From: a bacterium
GTDB taxonomy: Bacteria; Campylobacterota; Campylobacteria; Campylobacterales; Sulfurimonadaceae
Length of the DNA: 49,229 nt
NCBI GenBank assembly: GCA_018824305.1
Contig: JAHJGM010000003.1
Coordinates: 1-49,229, forward strand
Direction of reading: 5' to 3'
Position numbers and translations under genes: made by a program. This document shows positions 33,262-42,256 of the stretch, piece by piece (the stretch's first letter is position 1; each line of letters opens with the position of its first letter). Under the pieces are notes generated by a model. It was not told where the DNA came from, ran no database searches, and worked only from the letters and a program-made list of their open reading frames with translations.

Positions 33262-34322
33262 TGAGCTATCTCTAGCTCTTCATCTGTCGGTATGACATAA
33301 ACGGCGATCTTGCTTTTTGCTTGAGAGATGAGTGGCGTTTTGGCTTTTGTCTCTTTGTTAAGCTCTTTATCGAGGTGGATGTCAAATGCTACGTCAAGTC
33401 CCTCTAGTACCATCTCCCTTACCTCAAAGCTGTTTTCACCGATGCCGCCGCTAAACACGATGGCATCTACTCGACCAAGGATCGCCATATAAGAGCCGAT
33501 ATATTTTTTGACTCTTTGTGTCATGATCTCAAGGGCCAGTTTGGCATCATCGTCATCCCGACTCAGTATCTCTCTAACGTCACTGCTGCCGCAGATCCCT
33601 TTGAGACCGCTTTTGTGATTGAGCAGGTCGTCTACTCCCTGTACACCAAATCCCTCTTTTAAGAGATACAAGACGATGGCAGGATCAATATCACCGCTTC
33701 TTGTACCCATTACAAGGCCTTCTAGCGGGGTGAAACCCATGGAGGTGTCATAGGATTTTCCGTTTTTTATGGCCGTGACACTTGCGCCGTTTCCAAGGTG
33801 AAGTGTGATGATGTTGGTATCTTCGACCTTTTTGCCTAAAATCTTTGCGCACTCTTTTAACAGATAGTTGTGGGAAGTACCGTGAAAACCGTAACGACGG
33901 ATATTGTACTTTGTATACATCTCCTGGGGAAGAGCGTACATGTAAGAAGATGGCGGCATATCCTCGTGAAAAGCGGTGTCAAAAACTGCAACTTGCAAAA
34001 CGTTTGGGGCAAGAGCTTTGGCTGTGAGTATCCCGTCCAAGTTTGCTGGATTGTGAAGCGGTGCGAGATGAGAGAGTTCGTCTATCTCTTTTATGACGGC
34101 ATCGTCTATGATCGTAGCTTTTTTAAATGTGTGGCCGCCGTGAACGACACGGTGGGCGATAAAATCTATCTTTTGCATAGAGTTTATGATCTTTTCAAGC
34201 TCTTTGTGACGATTGCCTTTGACCTCTTCGATCGTTCCTTTTTGTAAAACTTTTTCAGATTCCAGATCATATATCTTAAATTTGATAGATGAACTTCCCG
34301 AGTTTAAGATAAGTGCTTTCAT
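33237..34322 (-). CDS. ackA: Acetate kinase
   Basis: A 361-aa acetate kinase. Signatures [12 protein letters not shown] (N-terminal) and [11 protein letters not shown], the adenine-contact [33 protein letters not shown] region and FSGGIGENS are all present. It is about 35 residues shorter than the 395-400-aa norm; the gap lies in the N-terminal domain around residues 30-55, where a shorter loop precedes [12 protein letters not shown]. The start ATG at 34322 overlaps the pta stop (ATGA), so the pair is translationally coupled. An upstream open frame to 34385 lies inside pta and is not used. Confidence 0.96.
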   Translation of the reverse strand: [361 protein letters not shown]

Positions 34323-36391
34323 TCTACCTCTCCTGCTTGGATGGCCGTTATAGCTACGGTGTTTACTATATCTACGACACTGCATCCGCGGCTGAGATCG
34401 TTGACGGGTTTGTTTAGCCCTTGCAAAACGGGGCCAATGGCGATAGCCCCTGTCGAGCGTTGAACGGCTTTATAACCGATATTGCCGGTGTTAAGATCAG
34501 GAAAGATAAAGATATTCGCTTCTCCTGCGACTTTTGAGTCGGGAAGTTTTTTCTTTGCCACCTCTTTATCGATCGCGGCATCGTACTGGATAGGCCCTTC
34601 GATTAAAAGAGAAGGTACTCTGCTGCGCACGATATCCGTAGCCTCTTTGACTTTCAACACATCTTCACCGCTTCCGGAATTACCAGTCGAGTATGAAAGC
34701 ATCGCTATTTTTGGTTCGATTCCAAATCTTAGTGCAGTTTTTGCCGTGGAAATGGCGATTTGTGCAAGCTCTTCGGCGCTAGGATTTTCATTGACGGCAC
34801 AATCGGCATAGATCAGGACCTCGGTTTCAAGACAGATGAAAAACAGACTTGAGACTATGGAGATGTCCGATGTGGTTTTTATGATCTGAAGTGCAGGGCG
34901 GATGGTGTCTGCGGTGGTGTGGGAAGCTCCGCTGACCATTGCATCCGCATCCCCTTTTTGAACCATCATAGTGGCAAAGTAGGTAAAGTTCTGCATCGCG
35001 TCATGCGCTGCATCTGCAGAGACTCCTTTTGCTTTTCTGAGCTGATAAAACTCATCTGCATAGCTCTGAAGTTTTTCACTCTGTTTGGGGTCTATGATCT
35101 TGGCTTTTGAGATATCAAGACCCAGCTGCATACATCTTTGGTTGATGGTCTGTTCATCCCCTAAAAGCGTGATATCCGCAAGGTCTGCTCGCAGGATGAT
35201 CTCTGTCGCTCTTAAGATCCTGTCATCCTCGCTCTCGGGTAAAACGATGTTTTTCTTATGGGATTTTGCCATGTAAGATATCTTGTACTCAAACATCATC
35301 GGTGTCATAATCTCTGAAGTCCTGAGTTGGATTCTGGATTCTATCGCTTTTGTATCTACATGTGAGTTGAAGAGTCCCAAAGATAAAGCGACCTTTCTCT
35401 CATCCGTGGCTCTGAGCCTTGCTTTTGTCGCCGTGATGTTTTGAACCGTAGTAAAGGTGTCCGTCTTGACGCTAAAGATCGGGATATTGAACCCTTTGAT
35501 CCCCTGTATGAGTTTTAAGATATTTGGATGGATATCCATATTAAAGGGGATGATGATACCGGCGACATTTGCGAAGCTTTTTGACTGAAATGCACAAAAA
35601 ATACCTACGATGATCTCTGATCTGTCAGCAGGAACGACGATTAAATCACCATCTTCTATATGGTCTAGAAAATTGTCTAAAGTGAGTGCCGCTACTTTGA
35701 TCTGTTTTATCAGTCTTGATCTGTCATGAAAGTCAAGCATTATCGGTTTTGCGGACAGATTGTCGATAATGTCTCCTATGGTAGGCGTGTCAAGCTCTTG
35801 AAGCTCTTGAAGCAGGAAAACATTCTCTTTTGATATCTTGTTTTGGAGCTCTTGATAGATAGATGGATCCACACGGTTTATAAATGTCGCAAAATGAAAA
35901 CATTTTTGAGCAGCGATACTGTTGCCGTTTATCTCCAGCGCTTCTAAAATATCTACCGTCTGCATATCTTTTGCATTGATCACATCGATAAAAGAGGCTC
36001 CAAGATTTTGTGCTATCTTGATATTGATGTCAAAATCAAAGATCTGTTTGAAAAAGGGTTTTTGTATCCCTTGGCAGACGATGAGATCATATCGTTCCTC
36101 GAGCTTTTTATATTTGCCGATAAGCTCTTCGATGAGTTCGTCCCTCTTGTTCTGTGCTACCATCATCTCAATGTAGGGGATATCAAAACCGTAGCACTCT
36201 TCATAAGATGCGTCAACGCTGTATCTCGATTGAATAAACTCTATATCCGTATCATGTTCATCTTTATTGGAGATGATCGGTTTAAAAAAGCCGATCTTGT
36301 CAGTCTTGCGGCTTAAAATATCCATTAAGCCGATCGTTACAAGCAGACTGCCTGCATTCTTGGTGTTTGATGCAATATAGATAGTTTTCAT
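34319..36391 (-). CDS. pta: Phosphate acetyltransferase
   Basis: A 690-aa long-form Pta, converting acetyl-CoA and phosphate to acetyl phosphate. The N-terminal BioD-like P-loop domain begins MKTIYIASNTKNAGSLL, which matches the fold but lacks a clean GxxxxGKT. A DRTGG-like middle domain follows, then the PTA_PTB catalytic domain (from about residue 370; DADAMVSGASHTTADTIRP, LSYSTGNSGSGED). It precedes ackA with a 4-base overlap, giving the Pta-AckA route of acetate formation or use. Confidence 0.97.
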   Translation of the reverse strand: MKTIYIASNTKNAGSLLVTIGLMDILSRKTDKIGFFKPIISNKDEHDTDIEFIQSRYSVDASYEECYGFDIPYIEMMVAQNKRDELIEELIGKYKKLEERYDLIVCQGIQKPFFKQIFDFDINIKIAQNLGASFIDVINAKDMQTVDILEALEINGNSIAAQKCFHFATFINRVDPSIYQELQNKISKENVFLLQELQELDTPTIGDIIDNLSAKPIMLDFHDRSRLIKQIKVAALTLDNFLDHIEDGDLIVVPADRSEIIVGIFCAFQSKSFANVAGIIIPFNMDIHPNILKLIQGIKGFNIPIFSVKTDTFTTVQNITATKARLRATDERKVALSLGLFNSHVDTKAIESRIQLRTSEIMTPMMFEYKISYMAKSHKKNIVLPESEDDRILRATEIILRADLADITLLGDEQTINQRCMQLGLDISKAKIIDPKQSEKLQSYADEFYQLRKAKGVSADAAHDAMQNFTYFATMMVQKGDADAMVSGASHTTADTIRPALQIIKTTSDISIVSSLFFICLETEVLIYADCAVNENPSAEELAQIAISTAKTALRFGIEPKIAMLSYSTGNSGSGEDVLKVKEATDIVRSRVPSLLIEGPIQYDAAIDKEVAKKKLPDSKVAGEANIFIFPDLNTGNIGYKAVQRSTGAIAIGPVLQGLNKPVNDLSRGCSVVDIVNTVAITAIQAGEVE

Positions 36392-36400
36392 AGAGGCTTC

Positions 36401-38536
36401 CTATAGATTAAACAGATTTTTATACTCGTTTACGTTGTTTATTATAGCATCAGAGGGTAACGCTTTTGAATAGTAAAAGCCTTGAAGAGTATTTATTTTA
36501 TTCTCTTTTAGATATTTTACATGCTGATGGGTCTCGACACCCTCGGCAGTCACATCCATTTTTAATGCATGAGCCAAAGTAGTTATAGCGGTGACGATGT
36601 GTTCATTGCTCTCTTTATCAAACAAAGGGATGATAAAAGATTTATCTATTTTGATCGTATTTATCGGCAACTGTGCCAAATATTCAAATGAAGAATATCC
36701 CGTACCAAAGTCATCCAGTGCTACTTGTACACCGGCTTTACGCAGGATCTCAAGCTCTTTGACGGCTAACGCGAGATTATCCATAACGACGGATTCCGTC
36801 ATCTCAACTTTTAAATGAGAGGGATCGACGCCATATTCTGACGCATATTTTAAAAATGTTTTTGCAAAATGTTTTTCTCTGAACTGTCTTGAAGATATAT
36901 TTACCGATACAAAAATATCGTGGGAACTAAGTTCGTTGATCTTGCTTGTAAACTTACATGCATTTTGCATCACAAACTCACTGATCTTTAAAATATCTCC
37001 GGTCGCTTCGGCAACGGGTATGAATTTTTCAGGCGAAATAAATCCTTGTTCAGGGTGGATCAGTCGCAGTAGAGCTTCAAATCCGTAGAGCGTGGAGCTA
37101 GATGAATCGATCAGCGGTTGAAAATAGAGTTCAAAATAATTATTTGCGATAGCATCTTTGACTATCATTTCCATATCTAAAAACTCTTGTACGCTGGTAT
37201 TCATATTTGTATTAAAAAAACTGTATCGATTTTTCCCCGCAAGTTTGGCCGTGTACATAGCCGTATCAGCTGATTTTATGAGCTCTGTCGCAGTTGTCGC
37301 ATTATCCGGATAGATCGATATGCCTATGGAAGAGGAAATGAAAAATTCATGATCTTCAACTTTAAAGGGAGTGTTGAGGGCATCTATGATCTCTTGAGCT
37401 TTGATCATAATGTCTCTGTTACTTTGCATCTGCATAATGATCACAAACTCATCCCCGCCAAATCTTGTACATACGCCTTTTTTTCCTACGGCATCGCTGA
37501 GTCGCTGGCTGACTTTGATTAATATCTCATCACCGATATCATGTCCCATCGAGTCGTTTATGTATTTGAAATTGTCAAGGTCTAAAAACAGCACAGCAAA
37601 ATTCTGTCGGATTATTTCTGACTTTTTTAGCAGAGCATTTATCTCCTGCTTTAAAAAAGATCTGTTTGGCAGAGCGGTCAAGACATCATGATAAGCCATA
37701 AACTCTATATTTTGCTGATCTTTTTTTCTTTGAGTGATATCGTGAGTCACCCCTATGAAAAAATTTAAAGAGGGATGGTGTGTTATTGTACTTGAAAGCC
37801 ATCTTACACTCTCATCATCTCTTAGTATTCTGAATTCGATTGTTTGTGACTGAGTCGATTTTATTCCATAGAAAAACTCCATAACGTTTTGTTTGTCCTC
37901 TTCAAAAATCATACTCATCCAAAGCGAAGAGTTACTTAAAAAATTCTCTTTTTTCTTGCCGAATATATTTTCTATAGCGTTAGAGACATATTTTATCTCC
38001 ATTGTCCTGTCATCTATGTACCAGATGATCTCATCGATGATATTGATGATCTCATCGAGCTGGAGCTGTTTTTCTACGATCTGCTTTTTATGTTCATCCA
38101 ACATGCAGACGAGCTGTTTTGATTTCTCTTCGAGTTCTCTTTTTGAACTGCTGAGCTCATAGTTGATCCTGTCTATTCTGCTGACATCTCTGATACTGAC
38201 AAAAAGATACTCTTCATCTTCGATGATTATCTGTCTGACATTCTTCGTCGTAGTGATATGTTTTTTCTGCTTTGTTATAAAGATCGTCGCTTGGTCTAAG
38301 CATTGTCTTGAGTCTTGGAGTTCAAGCAGACACTCTTGGAAAACGGAGTCATCGGCAAGGTAGTTGATGATGTTTTTGTTATACATCTCATCTACGCTGT
38401 AATTTAAAAGAGTGGAAAAAGAGTCGTTACAGAATTTTATATCGCCGAGTATATCGACGATAAGTACAGGATCCGGTAAGTAATTCAATACATTTTTTAT
38501 GTCTAGTTTTGAAAAAAAATCCATATATTTTATCAC
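36401..38536 (-). CDS. PAS-PAS-GGDEF-EAL bifunctional c-di-GMP protein
   Basis: A 711-aa cytoplasmic protein. Two PAS domains (about 13-125 and 160-275; LPDPVLIVD, FRILRDDESVRWL), a coiled coil between them, a GGDEF domain with an intact TRFGGDEF signature but no I-site (GKKG in place of RxxD), and a full EAL domain (FEALLR, DDFGTGYSS, IKIDKSF, AEGVET). Both activities are possible; the EAL motifs look complete. Start: GTG at 38536 or ATG at 38524; neither has a clear ribosome site. Nine bases separate it from pta. Confidence 0.93.
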   Translation of the reverse strand: MIKYMDFFSKLDIKNVLNYLPDPVLIVDILGDIKFCNDSFSTLLNYSVDEMYNKNIINYLADDSVFQECLLELQDSRQCLDQATIFITKQKKHITTTKNVRQIIIEDEEYLFVSIRDVSRIDRINYELSSSKRELEEKSKQLVCMLDEHKKQIVEKQLQLDEIINIIDEIIWYIDDRTMEIKYVSNAIENIFGKKKENFLSNSSLWMSMIFEEDKQNVMEFFYGIKSTQSQTIEFRILRDDESVRWLSSTITHHPSLNFFIGVTHDITQRKKDQQNIEFMAYHDVLTALPNRSFLKQEINALLKKSEIIRQNFAVLFLDLDNFKYINDSMGHDIGDEILIKVSQRLSDAVGKKGVCTRFGGDEFVIIMQMQSNRDIMIKAQEIIDALNTPFKVEDHEFFISSSIGISIYPDNATTATELIKSADTAMYTAKLAGKNRYSFFNTNMNTSVQEFLDMEMIVKDAIANNYFELYFQPLIDSSSSTLYGFEALLRLIHPEQGFISPEKFIPVAEATGDILKISEFVMQNACKFTSKINELSSHDIFVSVNISSRQFREKHFAKTFLKYASEYGVDPSHLKVEMTESVVMDNLALAVKELEILRKAGVQVALDDFGTGYSSFEYLAQLPINTIKIDKSFIIPLFDKESNEHIVTAITTLAHALKMDVTAEGVETHQHVKYLKENKINTLQGFYYSKALPSDAIINNVNEYKNLFNL

Positions 38537-38622
38537 TTTATTGTTATGTTTATGTGATAATGTTACTACAATATTGTTTTTGATATGCTTATATAAAAAT
38601 AAATTATTAATGGATAAAGAAG

Positions 38623-39105
38623 ATGGGATGTTACTGCGGTTTAGAGAAGGATTTCAATGAGTGCTGCGGCGCCATACTGTCTGGTAAAAAGAGTGCGCAA
38701 ACACCAGAAGAGCTGATGCGCTCACGCTACAGTGCCTATGTCACTGCCAATGCGGAGTATCTGGTAAAAAGTGCGACGAAAGAGAATAGATACAGCGATG
38801 ATATTCCTCTTATTTTAGAGTTTTGCAAAAACGTACTCTGGCTGAAGCTTGACATCTTACATGCGGAGTGCCCTGTGGGTGTAGAGCAAAAAGAGAGTAC
38901 GGGAGTTGTTGAGTTTAGAGCGTTTTATCTTGAAAACGGGGAGATCGTCATCTTGCATGAACGAAGTGATTTCGTAAAAAACGATGGTGTCTGGGAATAT
39001 GACAAAGGCGAGTTCATCAATTCTAAAATAGAGTGAAATGAACCTTGTCCATGCGGTTCAGGCAAAAAATACAAAAAATGCAAAGAGCACTTAACCGCCT
39101 CTTAA
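38623..39105 (+). pseudogene. ychJ: YchJ-family SEC-C protein interrupted by an in-frame TGA
   Basis: The frame encodes 137 residues (MGCYCGLEKDFNECC at the start, like the N-terminal SEC-C of YchJ, then EELMRSRYSAYVTAN and the NTF2-like middle domain) and stops at TGA 39034-39036. Reading on in the same frame gives NEPCPCGSGKKYKKCKEH to a TAA at 39103-39105, exactly the C-terminal SEC-C motif of full-length YchJ, where the codon at the stop is Arg in E. coli (GRNDPCPCGSGKK). A single base change would restore it. Either the gene has lost its last zinc-binding motif by nonsense mutation, or the stop is read through. The truncated 137-residue protein may still be active. Confidence 0.8.
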
Positions 39106-39169
39106 TCAACTCTTGGATATAATCGCAAAATATTAAATGTCGTTAAATGACGATACAAGAGAGAAGAGA

Positions 39170-40783
39170 ATGTTAAGAACTGTAAAGCTAACAAAAAGAT
39201 TTGGTAACAGGATTTTATTTGAAAATATAAATATCAAATTAGACCGTCATAAGAGATATGGACTTATCGGCGCAAACGGTGCAGGAAAAACCACTTTTTT
39301 AAATATTTTAAGTGGTGAAAACAAAGAGTATGAGGGTGAAGTTCTCATCGGCTCAGGACTTAAAGTCGGGACTTTGGGACAAAATCAGTTCGCTTATGAG
39401 AACTACACTATCATGGATGCTGTTTTATTTGGTAACAAACGTCTTTATGATGCGGTAAAAGAGAAAGAAAAACTTTACGAAACTGGTGACTTTGAAGATG
39501 ATGCGGTTAACAACCGCCTTGCAGAGTTAGAGATGATCTGTGTCGAAGAAGACCCTACGTATGAGTATGAGATAAACATCGCAAAAGTCTTGGAAAATGT
39601 CGGTATTCCTGCTGAACATCATCATGATCTGATGTCAAGTCTAAAAAGTTCAGATAAATTCAAAGTCTTGCTTGCTCAGGTTCTTTTTCCAAAACCTGAT
39701 ATCCTGTTTCTCGATGAGCCTACGAACAACCTTGATATCGAGTCGATCAGCTGGTTGGAAAATGAACTGCAACGCCATGAGGGAACACTTGTAGTTATCT
39801 CTCACGATAGACACTTTTTAAATGCAGTCGTAACACATATCCTTGATGTCGATTATCAAAAAATCCGTGAGTTTACTGGGACGTATGATGACTGGTACAT
39901 AGCAGCGAACGTCATAGCAAAACAGATAGAAGTGGATAATGCTAAAAAAGTAAAAGAGAAAGAAGATCTTGAGGCTTTCGTTCGCCGTTTTAGCGCAAAT
40001 GCTTCAAAAGCCAAACAAGCGACTTCAAGACAAAAACAGCTTGAAAAACTTGTTATTGATGACATTAAACCATCTTCACGCCGTGACCCGAGTATCGTGT
40101 TTAAATCAAAACGTCAAATGGGCGATGAGGCACTGTTTGTAGACAACATATCTCAATCTTACGGTGACTTGCAAGTCTTAAAAGATATGACGCTCAGAAT
40201 CGAGCCGGGTGAAAAGATAGCTCTTATCGGCGGCAACGGTGTGGGTAAAACTACTCTATGTAAGATAATCATGGAAGAGATCAAGCCTACTAAAGGTCAT
40301 GTCCAATGGGGTGCTACTATTGAGCAAAGCTATTTCCCACAAGATACGACTGACCAGATCAAAGGAACAGGTACTCTTTATGAATGGTTAAGAGGATATG
40401 ATCCTAAACGTGATATCTCGGAGATCAGAAACTGTCTTGGACGTATGCTTTTTAGCGGTGAACAGCAGGAAAAATCTGTAGAGAAGATATCAGGTGGTGA
40501 AAAACACAGAATGATGCTTTCAAAAATGATGTTGGAGCAGGGTAATTTCTTAATTTTAGATGAACCGAGTAATCACCTTGACCTTGAAGCGATCGTAGCT
40601 CTTGGTGAGGGACTATTCAATTTTGACGGAAATGTTATCTGTGTCTCTCATGACCGTGAGCTTCTTGACGCATTTGCCAACCGTATCATCGAGATTTTCC
40701 CCGGCGGACAATATATAGACTTCAAAGGTACTTACGAAGAGTACGCAGAAGCAAAACACAACGGAACACTTGAATACGCGTAA
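39170..40783 (+). CDS. ABC-F family ATPase (YbiT-like)
   Basis: A 537-aa soluble protein with two ABC ATPase domains (Walker A GANGAGKTT and GGNGVGKTT; Walker B LFLDEPTNNLD and FLILDEPSNHLD) and no membrane segment. The linker between them has the ABC-F charged stretch (ANASKAKQATSRQKQLEKL). ABC-F proteins act on the ribosome. The frame stays open to 39137, but the promoter box TATAAT (39118-39123) and homology to MLRTVKLTKRFG favour the ATG at 39170. The second half (GEGLFNFDGNVICVSHDRELL) is closest to YbiT. It begins 65 bases after the ychJ readthrough end. Confidence 0.9.
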   Translation: MLRTVKLTKRFGNRILFENINIKLDRHKRYGLIGANGAGKTTFLNILSGENKEYEGEVLIGSGLKVGTLGQNQFAYENYTIMDAVLFGNKRLYDAVKEKEKLYETGDFEDDAVNNRLAELEMICVEEDPTYEYEINIAKVLENVGIPAEHHHDLMSSLKSSDKFKVLLAQVLFPKPDILFLDEPTNNLDIESISWLENELQRHEGTLVVISHDRHFLNAVVTHILDVDYQKIREFTGTYDDWYIAANVIAKQIEVDNAKKVKEKEDLEAFVRRFSANASKAKQATSRQKQLEKLVIDDIKPSSRRDPSIVFKSKRQMGDEALFVDNISQSYGDLQVLKDMTLRIEPGEKIALIGGNGVGKTTLCKIIMEEIKPTKGHVQWGATIEQSYFPQDTTDQIKGTGTLYEWLRGYDPKRDISEIRNCLGRMLFSGEQQEKSVEKISGGEKHRMMLSKMMLEQGNFLILDEPSNHLDLEAIVALGEGLFNFDGNVICVSHDRELLDAFANRIIEIFPGGQYIDFKGTYEEYAEAKHNGTLEYA

Positions 40784-40869
40784 AACTCTCATAATTTGAT
40801 AAAACACTAGAATATATTTTAGAAATTTCTTGCAAGATTTCTTGCAGGAAATCCATAAAGGATCTGTTT

Positions 40870-41694
40870 TTGGATAAAGATTATAAAAACTCTCTAGGTT
40901 TCGGTATCGCCGGAAACTTTGCACTTCATTTAAAACAAGCGGGCGAACTTGAAGACTTTAAAGATATCATCACTGCTGAAGAGGCTGCTCCAAAAGGTGT
41001 ATTTCCTTTTTATATCCCAAACAATAAAACATTTTTAGGCACATATCCACTCTCAAACGATACTATCAAACTTCCCTCAGAAGAGGTAAATGTACAAGCC
41101 GAACCGGAAGTGGTCCTTACATGTAAGCTGACATATAAAGATGGCAAGATAGAGAGTATAACGCCGACTCACTTTGGGGCATACAATGATACTTCACTTA
41201 GAAAGAACGCACCTAAGATCAGTCTGAAAAAAAACTGGGGTTCACAAACCAAAGGGATTAGTTCTCAGCTTATCGAAATAGACAAATTCAGCGAGGGCGG
41301 TGTCATGGATAATTACCGTATCTGCAGTTTCCTGCGCCGTGGCGGAAATGTCTTTAGATATGGCGAAGACGTAGAACTTACGGGATACAGCTATTTTTAT
41401 GAAAAGCTTTTGGAGTGGATCATAAACCAGATAAACACTCAAGAGGATTTCGGACCGCTCGAACCTGTTATGGAGTATATCAAAGAGGCTTCGTATCCTG
41501 AGGAACTACTTATCAGTATCGGTGCTACTCGTTATACGGAGTATGGAGAGGGTACATTTTTGCAAAGCGGCGATGAGGTTATAGTCGCTTTGTATGATGA
41601 CAGAGTTCACTGTAAAAACCCGGTCTTTTCCAAGATAGTCGCAGGCAGTTATGAACATGAAGGTATGAGTGTTCTGGCACAAAAGGTGATCTAA
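40870..41694 (+). CDS. DUF5718 family protein
   Basis: A 274-aa soluble protein, TTG start at 40870 with AAAGGA eight bases upstream. The N-terminus DYKNSLGFGIAGNFALHLKQAGE and KGVFPFYIPN resemble DUF5718, which is distantly like fumarylacetoacetate-hydrolase folds (EPEVVLTCKLTYKDG). No catalytic residues could be set. Its stop shares one base with the start of the SUI1-like gene (TAATG). A CTTACATGTAAG palindrome lies inside it (41116-41127). Confidence 0.7.
   Translation: MDKDYKNSLGFGIAGNFALHLKQAGELEDFKDIITAEEAAPKGVFPFYIPNNKTFLGTYPLSNDTIKLPSEEVNVQAEPEVVLTCKLTYKDGKIESITPTHFGAYNDTSLRKNAPKISLKKNWGSQTKGISSQLIEIDKFSEGGVMDNYRICSFLRRGGNVFRYGEDVELTGYSYFYEKLLEWIINQINTQEDFGPLEPVMEYIKEASYPEELLISIGATRYTEYGEGTFLQSGDEVIVALYDDRVHCKNPVFSKIVAGSYEHEGMSVLAQKVI
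41116..41127. repeat. CTTACATGTAAG palindrome (copy in the DUF5718 gene)
   Basis: Same 12-bp palindrome as 14188-14199. One-mismatch forms of the core are at 13505, 23864, 33151, 33936 and 44088. Confidence 0.75.
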
Positions 41695-42029
41695 TGAGCA
41701 GGGGTAAAAAGTTAGACCTTTTTATTGGTGCCGAGATCGATGAGGGCTGGAATGAGGTCGTTGAGCGCAGAAGTGTCGTAGCAAAAGAGATACTAGAACC
41801 TGCAAAGCATTTTTTGGTATTTAGAAAAGAGAAGCGCAGAGGTAAAGTCGTGACGCTTGTCGGAGAGTTCTGTCTTGAGGAGAGTGCTGCAAATGATGTA
41901 CTGAAAACTTTAAAGAAAAAGCTTGCCTGCGGCGGGACTTATAAAGAGGAATGGATGGAGTTTCAAGGGGAACTTCAGGAGAAACTGAAGTTAAACTTGC
42001 AGGAACTGGGATTTCGATTTAAGAAGTAA
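41694..42029 (+). CDS. SUI1/YciH-like translation initiation factor-type protein
   Basis: A 111-aa protein with the SUI1/eIF1-like core (VFRKEKRRGKVVTLVGEF, LKTLKKKLACGGTYKEE, LNLQELGFRF). Bacterial YciH-type proteins are known to influence initiation fidelity. It overlaps the DUF5718 gene by one base. Its stop codon (42027-42029) is the first three bases of the left 20-bp repeat of the inserted element, so the insertion landed immediately after this gene without changing it. Confidence 0.8.
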   Translation: MSRGKKLDLFIGAEIDEGWNEVVERRSVVAKEILEPAKHFLVFRKEKRRGKVVTLVGEFCLEESAANDVLKTLKKKLACGGTYKEEWMEFQGELQEKLKLNLQELGFRFKK

Positions 42030-42046
42030 ACCCTTCTAATTTTTTT
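42027..42046 (+). repeat. Left direct repeat (att-like) of the inserted element
   Basis: TAAACCCTTCTAA plus T7, identical to 43959-43978. It overlaps the SUI1-like stop codon. The next bases AAGTTAT (42047-42053) have an inverted partner ATAACTT at 42099-42105, and ACTTTG repeats at 42083-42096, possible iteron-like or recombinase-site motifs. Confidence 0.8.
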
Positions 42047-42256
42047 AAGTTATTATCTTTTAAAAATTTATTTCTAAATCAAACTTTGTTACTTTGGTAT
42101 AACTTATGACTCCTTAATTAGGCGTTTATGTGTGTTAAAAGTTTTGAGTTCTGGTATTACTACAGTTTTTTCTTGAATTATTTCTGCATAATGGTACCTT
42201 ATGTTATAATTGCTATAAAAAGTGAAGTTATTTTGATTGTACTTTCTGAAAAAACA

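Noticed and set aside
34323-34385. Upstream extension of ackA
   Set aside because: It lies within pta and the [12 protein letters not shown] start is the family start with ATGA coupling.
39034-39036. Selenocysteine at the ychJ TGA
   Set aside because: Homologs have Arg there and the neighbouring zinc-binding cysteines are separate; no SECIS-like stem was evident after it.
42128-42256. Hydrophobic N-terminal extension of the Rep-like protein as a membrane segment
   Set aside because: It precedes a TATAAT and has no family similarity; treated as untranslated leader.
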